64,000 nucleotides of DNA from Raineyella sp964402325. Lineage in GTDB: Bacteria > Actinomycetota > Actinomycetes > Propionibacteriales > Propionibacteriaceae. Positions 36,501 through 44,661 of the stretch are shown in pieces (the first letter of the stretch is position 1; the number at the start of each line of letters is the position of its first letter). The notes beneath the pieces were generated by a model, which was not told the DNA's origin, searched no databases, and saw only the letters and a program-made list of their open reading frames with translations. The stretch covers positions 11,485 to 75,484 of the forward strand of contig CAYOBI010000005.1 in assembly GCA_964402325.1 (NCBI GenBank), written 5' to 3'. The translations under genes were made by a program, and so were the position numbers.

Positions 36501-37522
36501 TGACCGAGAAGTTCCTGCGGGTGAACGACCTGCACGTCCACTTCCCGACCGATGACGGTCTGGTGAAGGCCGTTGACGGACTGAGCTTCGACCTGGAGAA
36601 GGGCAAGACCCTCGGCATCGTCGGCGAGTCCGGTTCCGGCAAGTCCGTCACCTCGTTGGCGATCATGGGTCTGCACCGGCACACCCGCGCCCGGTTGACC
36701 GGGGAGATCTGGCTGGACGACCAGAATCTGCTCGAGGTCAGCGACGACGAGCTGCGTGGCCTGCGCGGGCAGAAGGTCGCGATGATCTTCCAGGATCCGC
36801 TGTCGGCGATGCATCCCTACTACACCGTCGGCCGGCAGCTGACCGAGGCCATCACCGTGCACCACAAGGTGTCCCGGGCCGCCGCCCGCAAGACCGTGGT
36901 CGACATGCTCGGGCGGGTCGGGATCCCGAACCCGGCTCGGCGGTTCGACCAGTACCCGCATGAGTTCTCCGGCGGCATGCGCCAGCGGGCCATGATTGCG
37001 ATGGCCCTGATCAACGATCCCGAGTTGCTGATCGCCGACGAGCCGACCACCGCCCTCGATGTCACGGTGCAGGCACAGATCCTGGACCTCATGCGCGGTC
37101 TGCAGGACGAGTTCGGCTCGGCGATCATCATGATCACCCATGACCTCGGCGTGGTCGCCGAGATCGCCGACGACGTGCTGGTGATGTACGGCGGCAAGTG
37201 CGTGGAGTACGCAGAACTCGATGACGCCTTCCACCGCCCCCTGCATCCGTACACCTGGGGCCTGATGACGTCCATGCCTCGACTGGACCGAGCGCGGCAG
37301 GAGCGGCTGGCGCCGGTGGCCGGCAACCCGCCGTCGCTGATCAACGTTCCACCCGGTTGCTCGTTCCATCCCCGCTGTGCCTTCCGGGAATTCTCGCCGA
37401 CCGCGTGCGACCAGGAGGTGCCCGAGTTGGTGGAGTCCTACCCGAAGCACGACGCACGCTGCCACATCCCGGTGTCCCGGCGCGCCGAACTCTTCGTCGA
37501 GCAGATCGCTCCGAGACTGTAG
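36500..37522 (+). CDS. Peptide ABC transporter ATP-binding protein (DppD/OppD type)
   Basis: A 340-aa ATPase. Walker A is GESGSGKSV, Q-loop FQDPLSAMHPYYTVG, signature FSGGMRQRAMIAMAL, Walker B LLIADEPTTALD and H-loop MITHDL. The C-terminal oligopeptide/dipeptide region has the Cys motif GCSFHPRCAF plus AC and RC, which in relatives can hold an Fe-S cluster. The start overlaps the upstream permease stop by one base. It works as a heterodimer with the next gene product. Confidence 0.93.
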   Translation: MTEKFLRVNDLHVHFPTDDGLVKAVDGLSFDLEKGKTLGIVGESGSGKSVTSLAIMGLHRHTRARLTGEIWLDDQNLLEVSDDELRGLRGQKVAMIFQDPLSAMHPYYTVGRQLTEAITVHHKVSRAAARKTVVDMLGRVGIPNPARRFDQYPHEFSGGMRQRAMIAMALINDPELLIADEPTTALDVTVQAQILDLMRGLQDEFGSAIIMITHDLGVVAEIADDVLVMYGGKCVEYAELDDAFHRPLHPYTWGLMTSMPRLDRARQERLAPVAGNPPSLINVPPGCSFHPRCAFREFSPTACDQEVPELVESYPKHDARCHIPVSRRAELFVEQIAPRL

Positions 37523-37531
37523 GGGGAGACC

Positions 37532-38512
37532 ATGAGCCTGCTGAACGTCACCGATCTGAAGAAGTACTTCCCCACCCACAGCCAGAAGCTGGTCCGGCGC
37601 GAGGGCGACCCGATCAAGGCCGTGGACGGGATCACCTTCAGCCTCGATTCCGGGGAGACCCTCGGGCTGGTCGGCGAGTCCGGCTGCGGGAAGTCCACCG
37701 CCGGGCGGACGATCCTGCGCCTGCTGGAGCCGACCGGGGGGACCATCCAGTTCGACGGCCGCGACGTCACGTCGATCCAGGGCCAGGAATTGCGTGCGTT
37801 GCGCCGCGAGGCCCAGATGATCTTCCAGGATCCGTACGGCTCGCTCAATCCACGGCACCCGATCGGTGCGATCATCGGCGCGCCGTTCGAGATCCAGGGA
37901 ATCACCCCGCCGGGCGGCGTGCGGCACGCCGTCCAGGAACTGATGGAGCGGGTGGGACTGAACCCCGAGCACTACAACCGCTATCCGCACGAGTTCTCCG
38001 GCGGCCAGCGCCAGCGCATCGGGGTGGCAAGGGCGATCGCTCTCAAGCCCAAGCTCATCGTCTGTGACGAGCCGGTCTCGGCGCTCGACGTCTCCATCCA
38101 GGCGCAGGTGATCAACCTGCTGGAGGACATCCAGGCCCAGGAGAATCTGGCCTATGTGTTCATCGCCCATGACCTGTCGGTGGTACGGCACATCTCCGAC
38201 CGGGTGATGGTGATGTACCTGGGGAAGATGATGGAGCTGGCCGACCGGGACACCCTGTACGAAGAGCCGATGCACCCGTACACCCAGGCGCTGATGTCCG
38301 CGGTCCCGATCCCCGAGCCCAGGCTCAGGCGGGAGCGGATCCTGCTGACCGGTGACCTGCCCAGCCCCCAGAATCCGCCCTCGGGCTGTGTCTTCCGGAC
38401 CCGGTGCCCGATCGCGACGGAACGGTGCGCCGCGGAGACGCCGACCTGGAACGAGATCGCACCGGGGCACGTGGTCGCCTGTCACTTCCCGCAGGTGCGG
38501 GCGACGATCTGA
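37532..38512 (+). CDS. Peptide ABC transporter ATP-binding protein (DppF/OppF type)
   Basis: A 326-aa ATPase, second half of the heterodimer. Walker A is GESGCGKST, Q-loop MIFQDPYGSLNPRH, signature FSGGQRQRIGVARAI, Walker B LIVCDEPVSALD and H-loop FIAHDL. The C-terminal motif GCVFRTRCPIATERC is the usual oligopeptide-ATPase Cys cluster. GGGGGAG precedes ATG 37532. The serine hydrolase starts 3 bases after its stop. Confidence 0.93.
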   Translation: MSLLNVTDLKKYFPTHSQKLVRREGDPIKAVDGITFSLDSGETLGLVGESGCGKSTAGRTILRLLEPTGGTIQFDGRDVTSIQGQELRALRREAQMIFQDPYGSLNPRHPIGAIIGAPFEIQGITPPGGVRHAVQELMERVGLNPEHYNRYPHEFSGGQRQRIGVARAIALKPKLIVCDEPVSALDVSIQAQVINLLEDIQAQENLAYVFIAHDLSVVRHISDRVMVMYLGKMMELADRDTLYEEPMHPYTQALMSAVPIPEPRLRRERILLTGDLPSPQNPPSGCVFRTRCPIATERCAAETPTWNEIAPGHVVACHFPQVRATI

Positions 38513-38514
38513 CC

Positions 38515-39357
38515 GTGGTCGGGAGCCTGCCTGACCGGCTCGCGGCCCTGTGGGAGTCCCGCCTGTCCGGTCTGGACGCCCACGTCTCCCTGCAGCTGCG
38601 GTCGGTCCACGGCCCGGTCCTGGGCCGCGACGAGGCGACGCCGCACTACGCGGCCAGCACCATCAAGCTGGCCGTCCTGGGGGCCCAGCTGGCTTCCGGC
38701 CGGCAGGACCTGCTGCGTGTCCACGCCGATTTCGCCGGCGCTGTCGGCCCGTTCTCGCTGGCACAGGCCGACGACCAGGACGACGCCACCTGGGCGGCGC
38801 TGGGGACGTCGATCCACACCGCGACGCTGGCCGCACGGATGATCCAGCTGTCGGGGAACCTGGCCACCGACCTGCTGGTCGAATGGATCGGCCTGGCTGC
38901 GGTGGCGGGTTTCGTCGACCGCGCCGGGCTGTCCGCGGAGGTGCAGATGGGCCGGCTGATCGGCGACGACGACGCCCGGGCGGCAGGGATCACGAACAGC
39001 GTCACCGCCGCCGGGCTGGCGCGGCTGCTGGCCGGGTTGGTCGACGGGACCTCGCTGGGAGGGCAATCCCGTAGGGCCATCGGTCTGCTCGCCGGTCAGC
39101 GGCATCGGAACCTGATCCCCGCGGGTCTGCCCGCGGGCACCTGGACGGCCAACAAGAGCGGCTGGGTGAGTGGGATCCGCCATGACGTGGCCCTGATCCG
39201 GCCGGTCCGGGCCCCTGCGTACATTCTTGCGGTCTGCACGACGTCCGGGCTGTCCGACGCCGAGTCCGAGGCGCTCGTCGCCGACCTGAGCCGGATCACC
39301 TACCGGGAATGGATGTACCACGGCGGCGACCTCGGCGGACGGACCGGACGGACCTGA
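38515..39357 (+). CDS. Serine hydrolase of class A beta-lactamase fold, no signal peptide
   Basis: A 280-aa protein, GTG 38515, two bases after the ATPase stop. Penicillin-recognising motifs are S48-TIK51 (SxxK), S113-GN (in place of SDN) and K214-SG (in place of KTG). The N-terminus (MVGSLPDRLAALWESRLSG) has no signal peptide or lipobox, so it appears to act in the cytoplasm. An Omega-loop catalytic Glu cannot be assigned with confidence. Being the last gene of a peptide-importer operon, it may hydrolyse an imported peptide or amide; antibiotic resistance is unlikely for a cytoplasmic enzyme. Confidence 0.8.
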   Translation: MVGSLPDRLAALWESRLSGLDAHVSLQLRSVHGPVLGRDEATPHYAASTIKLAVLGAQLASGRQDLLRVHADFAGAVGPFSLAQADDQDDATWAALGTSIHTATLAARMIQLSGNLATDLLVEWIGLAAVAGFVDRAGLSAEVQMGRLIGDDDARAAGITNSVTAAGLARLLAGLVDGTSLGGQSRRAIGLLAGQRHRNLIPAGLPAGTWTANKSGWVSGIRHDVALIRPVRAPAYILAVCTTSGLSDAESEALVADLSRITYREWMYHGGDLGGRTGRT

Positions 39358-39361
39358 CCCT

Positions 39362-39739
39362 TCAGAGCTTCCCGAAGTGCGGCGGGATGTCACGGGTCAG
39401 CCGCTCGTCCTCCCGCGTCGGCCCGGACGTGTCGCGCCTCCGCACCCGACGTTCGGCCGCCATGAGTCCCCACTGTGCCGTGGCGGAGCGCAGGGCGGCG
39501 GCGAACTGTGCGGCCGACAGGCCGGAGCCGAGGTCGTCGGGGACAGCGTGGGGCCAGCCGGACCCGGCCGCCCGTACGTCCTGCACGTGGCGGCGGAGCC
39601 TGGCGAGGTCCCACCCCGCTGCCATCAGTTCTGCGGCCAACGCGGGCAGATCCGGGGCGGGGCGGTCGGGGAGTGTGGTCAGGTCCTCCCCGCACAGGGC
39701 GTACGCGAGGGCCCGATGCCAGGACCCACCTTCAGGCAT
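39362..39739 (-). CDS. Hypothetical protein overlapping the UDP-glucose pyrophosphorylase gene
   Basis: A 125-aa soluble protein, ATG 39739, overlapping the stop of the pyrophosphorylase gene by 8 bases. It starts MPEGGSWHRALAYALCGEDL. It is mostly helical, with AAELMAAGWDLARLRRHVQDV and LSAAQFAAALRSATAQWGLMAAERRVRRRD. No family recognised. Its stop is 5 bases from the stop of the convergent serine hydrolase gene. Confidence 0.6.
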   Translation of the reverse strand: MPEGGSWHRALAYALCGEDLTTLPDRPAPDLPALAAELMAAGWDLARLRRHVQDVRAAGSGWPHAVPDDLGSGLSAAQFAAALRSATAQWGLMAAERRVRRRDTSGPTREDERLTRDIPPHFGKL

Positions 39740-41153
39740 GGAGACCGGCCGGCAGGCCCGCCCGCACGTCCAGCACACTGCCCCCGGGCACCTTGCGCGG
39801 CTCCTCGGTCGCCGGCAGCACCACGTCGCCGCGGACCAGGACGTGCGGCCCGAACGTCCAGTCGCCTTCGACCGTCAGCGAACCGGCTTCGCGCAGGCTC
39901 GGCGCGCCGTGCGGGAAGTGCTGCTCGAAGTCGGCGATCAGCTTGTACGGCCCGGAGGAGAGGGTGACCAGCGGCGTGGCCGGGCTGACCCGGTCCAGGG
40001 TGCCGTCGGCGTTCACCCGGTAGACGTCGGAGCGCAGCACGAGCAGGTCGCTCGTCGTCTTCACCGGCAGGAACCGGCTGCGCGGCACGACGATGGCCGC
40101 CGACCCCTCGAAGACCTCGATCGCGGCGCCCATCGCGGTCTCCAGCTGGAACACCTCGGGGGAGGACCCGTCGGTCGGGTCGACGGTCTTGCGGTTGCAG
40201 ATCAGCGGCAGCCCGAGCACCCCGCCGCGGGCCTCGAGGGCGTCGGCCAGCTGCGCCAGGTCGAGCCACAGGTTGTTGGTGTTGAAGTAGCGGTGCCGGG
40301 TGATGTCGCCGAACGCGGCCTCGTCCTCGGCGGCGGTCTGGGCCTTCTCCCGCAGGATCATCCGGCCGTCGACGTTGCGGACGGCCAGATGGCCGCCCTT
40401 GCGGTCGGCCGCGGTCCGCTCGCAGACCTCCATCGCGAACGGCGCGCCGGTGCCGGCGAACCACTCGGCCAGCACCGCGGACGGATGGGCACCGAGGTTG
40501 TCGACGTTCGACACCGCGGCGTAGCGGAAGCCGGCGTCCAGGAGCGTACGCAGCACCCCGGAACCCTCCAGGGCGGTGTACAGGTCGCCGTGGCCCGGCG
40601 GGCACCACTCCAGGTCGGGTGCGGCCGGCCACTCGACCGGGGTCAGGTCGTCGGCACGGAGCTTGGGCTCCTGGTTCTGGACGAACTCCAGCGGCAGCCC
40701 GGCGGTGCGGACCGCGGGGGAGGAGGCCAGCTCGGCCATCGTGTCGGCGCTGGTGGCGAAGGAGTCCATCATCACCAGCGGGAGCCGTACGCCGTGCTCG
40801 GCGCGGGCCGCCAGCACCTGGGCGACGGTGAGGTCGAGGAACGTACGCCCCTCCCGGACCGGGAGCAGCGACTTGGCCTGCTGCATCCCCATGGACGTGC
40901 CGAGGCCGCCGTTGAGCTTGATCACCACGGTCCGGGCCAGCGCCGACTCCGGGCCGGTCGGGGCGGCGGCCTCGCTGCGCAGGTCCGCGAGCCGTGGCAG
41001 GTCGGTGACCGGGCTGATCGAGGCCTCCGGGATCATCCCGGTGAGGCCGTCGACGAGCTGCGCGTAGTAGTGACTGAACACGGTGATGGCGTTCTCGGCC
41101 ACCCCGGCGTTGCGCATCTTCCGCTGTGCCTGTGCCAGGCCTTCGGTCGTCAT
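39732..41153 (-). CDS. UTP--glucose-1-phosphate uridylyltransferase (UDPGP family)
   Basis: A 473-aa enzyme making UDP-glucose, of the eukaryote-like UDPGP family rather than bacterial GalU. VVIKLNGGLGTSMGMQQAKSLLPV is the nucleotide-binding signature. PLVMMDSFATSADT, CPPGHGDLYTAL, YAAVSNVDNLGA and FNTNNLWLDL follow; K in RFLPVKTTSDLLVL is the probable catalytic/UTP lysine. The C-terminus is a short left-handed beta-helix. UDP-glucose feeds trehalose, glycogen and cell-envelope glycan synthesis. Confidence 0.92.
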   Translation of the reverse strand: MTTEGLAQAQRKMRNAGVAENAITVFSHYYAQLVDGLTGMIPEASISPVTDLPRLADLRSEAAAPTGPESALARTVVIKLNGGLGTSMGMQQAKSLLPVREGRTFLDLTVAQVLAARAEHGVRLPLVMMDSFATSADTMAELASSPAVRTAGLPLEFVQNQEPKLRADDLTPVEWPAAPDLEWCPPGHGDLYTALEGSGVLRTLLDAGFRYAAVSNVDNLGAHPSAVLAEWFAGTGAPFAMEVCERTAADRKGGHLAVRNVDGRMILREKAQTAAEDEAAFGDITRHRYFNTNNLWLDLAQLADALEARGGVLGLPLICNRKTVDPTDGSSPEVFQLETAMGAAIEVFEGSAAIVVPRSRFLPVKTTSDLLVLRSDVYRVNADGTLDRVSPATPLVTLSSGPYKLIADFEQHFPHGAPSLREAGSLTVEGDWTFGPHVLVRGDVVLPATEEPRKVPGGSVLDVRAGLPAGLHA

Positions 41154-41278
41154 GGCGCACAGTCTAGGGACCGGAGGGCCGCCGTCCCGGGCTCCGCGCG
41201 ACCGGCCGCGGCTCAGTGGACCGGTGGGTGGCGGTGCAGGCCGGTGCCGGCGGGGTCGGCTACCCTTGGGACGGTCAT

Positions 41279-41354
41279 GGCCTCGTAGCTCAGGGGATAG
41301 AGCGACGGTTTCCTAAACCGTGCGTCGGAGGTTCGAATCCTCTCGGGGCCGCCA
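41279..41354 (+). tRNA. tRNA-Arg(CCT)
   Basis: Cloverleaf with acceptor GGCCTCG/CGGGGCC, D-arm GCTC/GAGC, anticodon stem ACGGT/ACCGT and loop TTCCTAA (anticodon CCT), T-arm GGAGG/CCTCT around TTCGAAT, and an encoded CCA. It stands alone between two minus-strand genes. Confidence 0.94.
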
Positions 41355-41371
41355 TCCGCTGCAGGACGGAT

Positions 41372-41407
41372 CCGGGGGTCGCCCACCGTGCGGTGGACGA
41401 CCCCCGG
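41372..41407. terminator. Strong hairpin between tRNA-Arg and trx
   Basis: CCGGGGGTCG (41372-41381) pairs with CGACCCCCGG (41398-41407). The stem continues after one mismatch with CCACCG/CGGTGG around a 2-base loop. Its position suits a bidirectional terminator for the convergent tRNA-Arg and thioredoxin genes. No T-run. Confidence 0.7.
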
Positions 41408-41446
41408 GGAGTCTGCCGGCCGAGGGGAGGAGCCCCTCTCCCGGAC

Positions 41447-41806
41447 TCAGGCCATCGGCTTGGCCTGGGCCTTGACCTCGTCCATGTCGAGCTCCTTGAT
41501 CTGGGAGATCAGGGACTTCAGCGAGGAGCCGTTCATCGCGCCCGCCTGGTTGAACAGGAGGACCCCCTGGCGGAACGCCATCAGGGTCGGGATGGCGGTG
41601 ATCTGGAAGTTCATCGCCAGCTCCTGCTCGGCCTCGGTGTCGACCTTGCCGAAGACGATGTCGGTGTTCTCGTCCGAGACCTTCTCGTACACCGGGGCGA
41701 AGCGCTTGCACGGGCCGCACCAGTCGGCCCAGAAGTCGACGAGGACGATCTCGTTCTCGTCGACCGTCTTCATGAAGTCGTCGTTGCTCAGGTTCGTGGT
41801 GGCCAT
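41447..41806 (-). CDS. trxA: Thioredoxin
   Basis: A 119-aa thiol-disulfide reductase. Active site WADWCGPCK with C30 and C33, cis-Pro in TAIPTLMAF. The C-terminal tail (KELDMDEVKAQAKPMA) is slightly longer than in E. coli TrxA. It reduces protein disulfides in the cytoplasm with thioredoxin reductase, which is not in this window. ATG 41806, monocistronic. The upstream 214 bases to the next gene hold its promoter region, but no clear operator is visible. Confidence 0.94.
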   Translation of the reverse strand: MATTNLSNDDFMKTVDENEIVLVDFWADWCGPCKRFAPVYEKVSDENTDIVFGKVDTEAEQELAMNFQITAIPTLMAFRQGVLLFNQAGAMNGSSLKSLISQIKELDMDEVKAQAKPMA

Positions 41807-42020
41807 GGGTGTTCTCTCGTTTCCTTCGACGGTCGCGCGTGGGCGCTGCTGTGGCGACGGCAGCTGCGCCGTACGGCAGTGGAACGGTTGCGGCGCCCCC
41901 GGTATTCCCGCATCCGGTCGGTGTGCCGTCGCGGCACGGCGACGGCCCGACGGGCGGGAACGCGTCCAGACTAGCCGGGTCCGGGCCGTGGACCCAGCGC
42001 GGCTTCCGCAGGGTGGTGCG

Positions 42021-42809
42021 TCACTTGATCCCGACGAACCGCCGCATCGGGACGGTGATGTGCACCGGCCGGTGGTCGGCGATCTCGGTCAGGGTGTCGA
42101 TCGCACGGCTGATCCGGGACGCGGCGACCCCGGGGAGGTAGAGCGCCTCCAGCAGCCGCTCGGCATCCTCCCGGGTGCGGATCGTGTAGGTGTAGCGCTC
42201 CTTGGCGTCCTCGACCTTGCGGATCCCGTGCGCGGCGAACAGTCCGGGCAGGCCCGGCTGGGACCGTCCGGAAGGGAAGTGCGGGGTGGAGTGCAGCACC
42301 GACAGCAGCTTGGAGACCATCGGGATGTCGTGCAACTGCACCGACTGCCACGAGGGCGACATGATCGCCACCACCCCGCCGGGTGCCAGCACCCGCTCGA
42401 CCTCGCGGGCCAGCACCGGCATCGGGCGGACGACGGCGAACCCGAAGCTGGTCACGACCGCTTGCATGCTGCCGTCCCGCAGCGGCAGGCGGCGCGCGTC
42501 CGCGCGCAGGAAGGTGCCGTCCGGGGAGCGGCGGTGGGCCTCGGCGAGCTCGTGGGCGGACATGTCCACCCCGATGACCGTACGGCCGGGCCGGGCCAGC
42601 TCGCGACCCACCCCGCCGGTCCCGCAGGCCAGGTCCAGGACCATGGTCGAGGACTCGGAGACGGCACGGGCCAGCCAGCTGTACGGGCTGCGGCCGCCGG
42701 ACTCGATCCGCTGCAGCAGCTCCTCGATGGCTCCCACGTGCTCGCGGTGGAACCGGCTCAGGTAGCTGTGCCAGTCGACCTCGTCCGCCTGCCGCGAGAA
42801 CAGTCTCAT
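42021..42809 (-). CDS. Class I SAM-dependent methyltransferase
   Basis: A 262-aa methyltransferase. VLDLACGTGGVGRELA is motif I (SAM binding), VIGVDMSAHELAEA motif II, RADARRLPLRDGSMQAVVTSF motif III/IV and VLAPGGVVAIMSPSW a later strand. This layout is that of UbiE/Methyltransf_11 enzymes; the substrate is unknown. An N-terminal helix of about 60 residues precedes the fold. ATG 42809 (MRLFSRQAD) is preferred over GTG 42818. Confidence 0.85.
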   Translation of the reverse strand: MRLFSRQADEVDWHSYLSRFHREHVGAIEELLQRIESGGRSPYSWLARAVSESSTMVLDLACGTGGVGRELARPGRTVIGVDMSAHELAEAHRRSPDGTFLRADARRLPLRDGSMQAVVTSFGFAVVRPMPVLAREVERVLAPGGVVAIMSPSWQSVQLHDIPMVSKLLSVLHSTPHFPSGRSQPGLPGLFAAHGIRKVEDAKERYTYTIRTREDAERLLEALYLPGVAASRISRAIDTLTEIADHRPVHITVPMRRFVGIK

Positions 42810-42858
42810 GCGCCCCACTCTGCCATGCGGCGGAAGCCGCCCGGCAGGCCGGGGGCGG

Positions 42859-43923
42859 TCACCCGAACAGCGCGATGACGTCCGCGCCGATGTCCTCGAT
42901 CACGTGGCCGGGCCCGATCGGGCGTCCGGCGACCGCCGAGACCAGCGCCGACAGGCCGGGCAGCGCCTCGTCGGGCACGGCGATCCGCGGCGCGTCGGGC
43001 GCCAGCAGCGGGTTGGCGCCGTCCGGCCACTGCTGGGTCAGCCGGTCCCAGGTGTGCAGCCAGGCCTCGGAGATCTCGGCCACCGACGGCACGCCGAAGA
43101 AGTGCCCCACGGGGGCGTGGTGGCGCAGGGCGACGATCCGGGAGTCCTGGTAGATCCTGGCCAGCCGGACCCGTGCGTCCAGGTGGCGCCTGTGCTCCCG
43201 CGAGGGGCGCAGGGCGAAGCTGCAGGGTGTCGGGCAGGTCTCGCCGATGTCGGGCCGCTGGCCGGCCTCGATGGTGGCGTGGTTCATCGCGCAGACCGAC
43301 AGGGCGTCACCGAGCCGGGAATGGAACCGGTCGAGATAGGCGGTGTAGCCGGCGACATCGCCGTCACAGGCGTTGAGGGACCGCTTGGCGGTGGCCCGCT
43401 GCGCCGAGGTGTGCGGGCAGTCCGGGTCGTCGGTGCCCCACAGCCCGTCGGTGGAGGCGCGCATCCGGGCCGGGTCGCCGGCGTGGCCGAGGGTGCCCTG
43501 CCAGGCGAGGTGGCCCAGGTACTCCCCGATGAGGTGGGCAGTGACCACGACCTGGAGCGACTCGTGACGGGCCGACCGCAGTTGGACCACCTCGAGCATC
43601 AGCTCGTACAGCGGCACCAAAGACCCCAGCGCCCCCCGGTTGCGCTCCCGCGGCTCGAGCGGGAAGCGGGCCGCGGCCAGCTCGGCGGCCCACGGTTGGC
43701 GGAAGCCGGCGGCGATCGGGCCGAAGTCCTCGGCGTCGAGGTCCAGCACCCGTTTGGCCGCCGTGGCGAGCTGGCGGGCGCTCTCCAGTTGGTCGCGGTC
43801 GTCCTCCGGGCACGGGTCGGCCGCCCGGACGGCCAGCATGGACGCGGCCGCGTCGTACCAGTGGTGCCCGACCAGCGCGACGATGGACTCGGGCAACGGC
43901 AGGGGAGGCGGGGTCGCCCTCAT
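42859..43923 (-). CDS. Hypothetical protein upstream of the methyltransferase gene
   Basis: A 354-aa soluble protein, ATG 43923. Recognisable stretches are LPLPESIVALVGHHWYDAAASMLAVR, VPLYELMLEVVQLRSARHESLQVVVTAHLIGEYLGH and PDCPHTSAQRATAKRSLNACDGDVAGYTAYLDRFHSRLGDALS. His and Cys residues are numerous (CPH, CAMNH, CPTPC) and might bind metal. No family is recognised. The DtxR-type regulator gene ends 7 bases before its start, so metal-responsive co-expression is possible. Confidence 0.65.
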   Translation of the reverse strand: MRATPPPLPLPESIVALVGHHWYDAAASMLAVRAADPCPEDDRDQLESARQLATAAKRVLDLDAEDFGPIAAGFRQPWAAELAAARFPLEPRERNRGALGSLVPLYELMLEVVQLRSARHESLQVVVTAHLIGEYLGHLAWQGTLGHAGDPARMRASTDGLWGTDDPDCPHTSAQRATAKRSLNACDGDVAGYTAYLDRFHSRLGDALSVCAMNHATIEAGQRPDIGETCPTPCSFALRPSREHRRHLDARVRLARIYQDSRIVALRHHAPVGHFFGVPSVAEISEAWLHTWDRLTQQWPDGANPLLAPDAPRIAVPDEALPGLSALVSAVAGRPIGPGHVIEDIGADVIALFG

Positions 43924-43930
43924 CGTCGGG

Positions 43931-44644
43931 TCACGCGTTCCCGAGCGGGGCGACGAAGACGAACGCGGCGGCCTCGCGGGTGAGCTCGCACCCGGGCGCT
44001 GCGTCGGGGACCAGTGCCACGCCGCCCTCGACGGCGAACACCTGGACCGTCGTCCCGGGGGTGATGCCGGCCTCGTGGAGGGTCTGCAGCACCTGGGGAT
44101 CGGTCTGCAGCTGCTCGCTGAGCCGGACCACAGTGGCCCGCAGCCGACGTCCCGGGGCACCGGCCCGGTTGCCGAGCAGGTCGACCAGGTTCGTCGCCGG
44201 GGTCTGCGCGTGCCCCTCCTCGGTGACGCCCAGCTCGTCCAGGCCCGGGATCGGGTTGCCGTACGGGGAGTCGACCGGGGTGTGCAGGATCGTGACGAGC
44301 TTGCGCTCGACCTCGTCGGAGATGACGTGCTCCCAGCGGCAGGCCTCGTCGTGGACCAGCTCCCAGTCCAGGCCGATGACGTCGGAGAGCAGGCGCTCGG
44401 CGAGGCGATGCTTGCGCATCACCCGCATGGCCCGCTCGTGGCCCTCCGAGGTGAGCTCCAGATGGCGGTCGTTGCGGACGGTCAGGAGCCCGTCGCGCTC
44501 CATCCGGGCCACGGTCTGGGAGACCGTCGGGCCACTCTGGTGCAGCCGCTCGGCGATGCGCGCACGCATCGGGACGATCCCCTCCTCGCCCAGTTCGAAG
44601 ATGGTCCGCAGGTACATCTCCGTGGTGTCGATGAGGTCGCTCAC
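43931..44644 (-). CDS. DtxR/IdeR-family metal-dependent regulator
   Basis: A 237-aa regulator with GTG 44644. Residues 1-70 are the winged helix (IDTTEMYLRTIFELGEEG, RIAERLHQSGPTVSQTVARMERDGLL). Residues 71-140 hold dimerisation and metal sites (RKHRLAERLLSDVIGLDWELVHDEACRWEHVISDEVE), with the Met10/Cys102/Glu105/His106-type ligands visible. The C-terminal part is the SH3-like FeoA domain. It represses iron- or manganese-responsive genes when metal-loaded. Which of the two metals it senses cannot be told. Confidence 0.93.
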   Translation of the reverse strand: MSDLIDTTEMYLRTIFELGEEGIVPMRARIAERLHQSGPTVSQTVARMERDGLLTVRNDRHLELTSEGHERAMRVMRKHRLAERLLSDVIGLDWELVHDEACRWEHVISDEVERKLVTILHTPVDSPYGNPIPGLDELGVTEEGHAQTPATNLVDLLGNRAGAPGRRLRATVVRLSEQLQTDPQVLQTLHEAGITPGTTVQVFAVEGGVALVPDAAPGCELTREAAAFVFVAPLGNA

Positions 44645-44661
44645 AGGGACATCCTAGGCGG

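Noticed and set aside
36188..38485. 765-codon minus-strand ORF opposite the peptide ABC ATPase genes
   Set aside because: Antisense shadow; both plus-strand ATPases have full Walker motifs.
38515..39357. Acquired antibiotic-resistance beta-lactamase
   Set aside because: No signal peptide, SGN/KSG variants of the motifs, host-like GC and operon placement with a peptide importer.
41279..41354. tRNA-Arg(CCT) as an integration site
   Set aside because: No integrase, direct repeat or composition change beside it.
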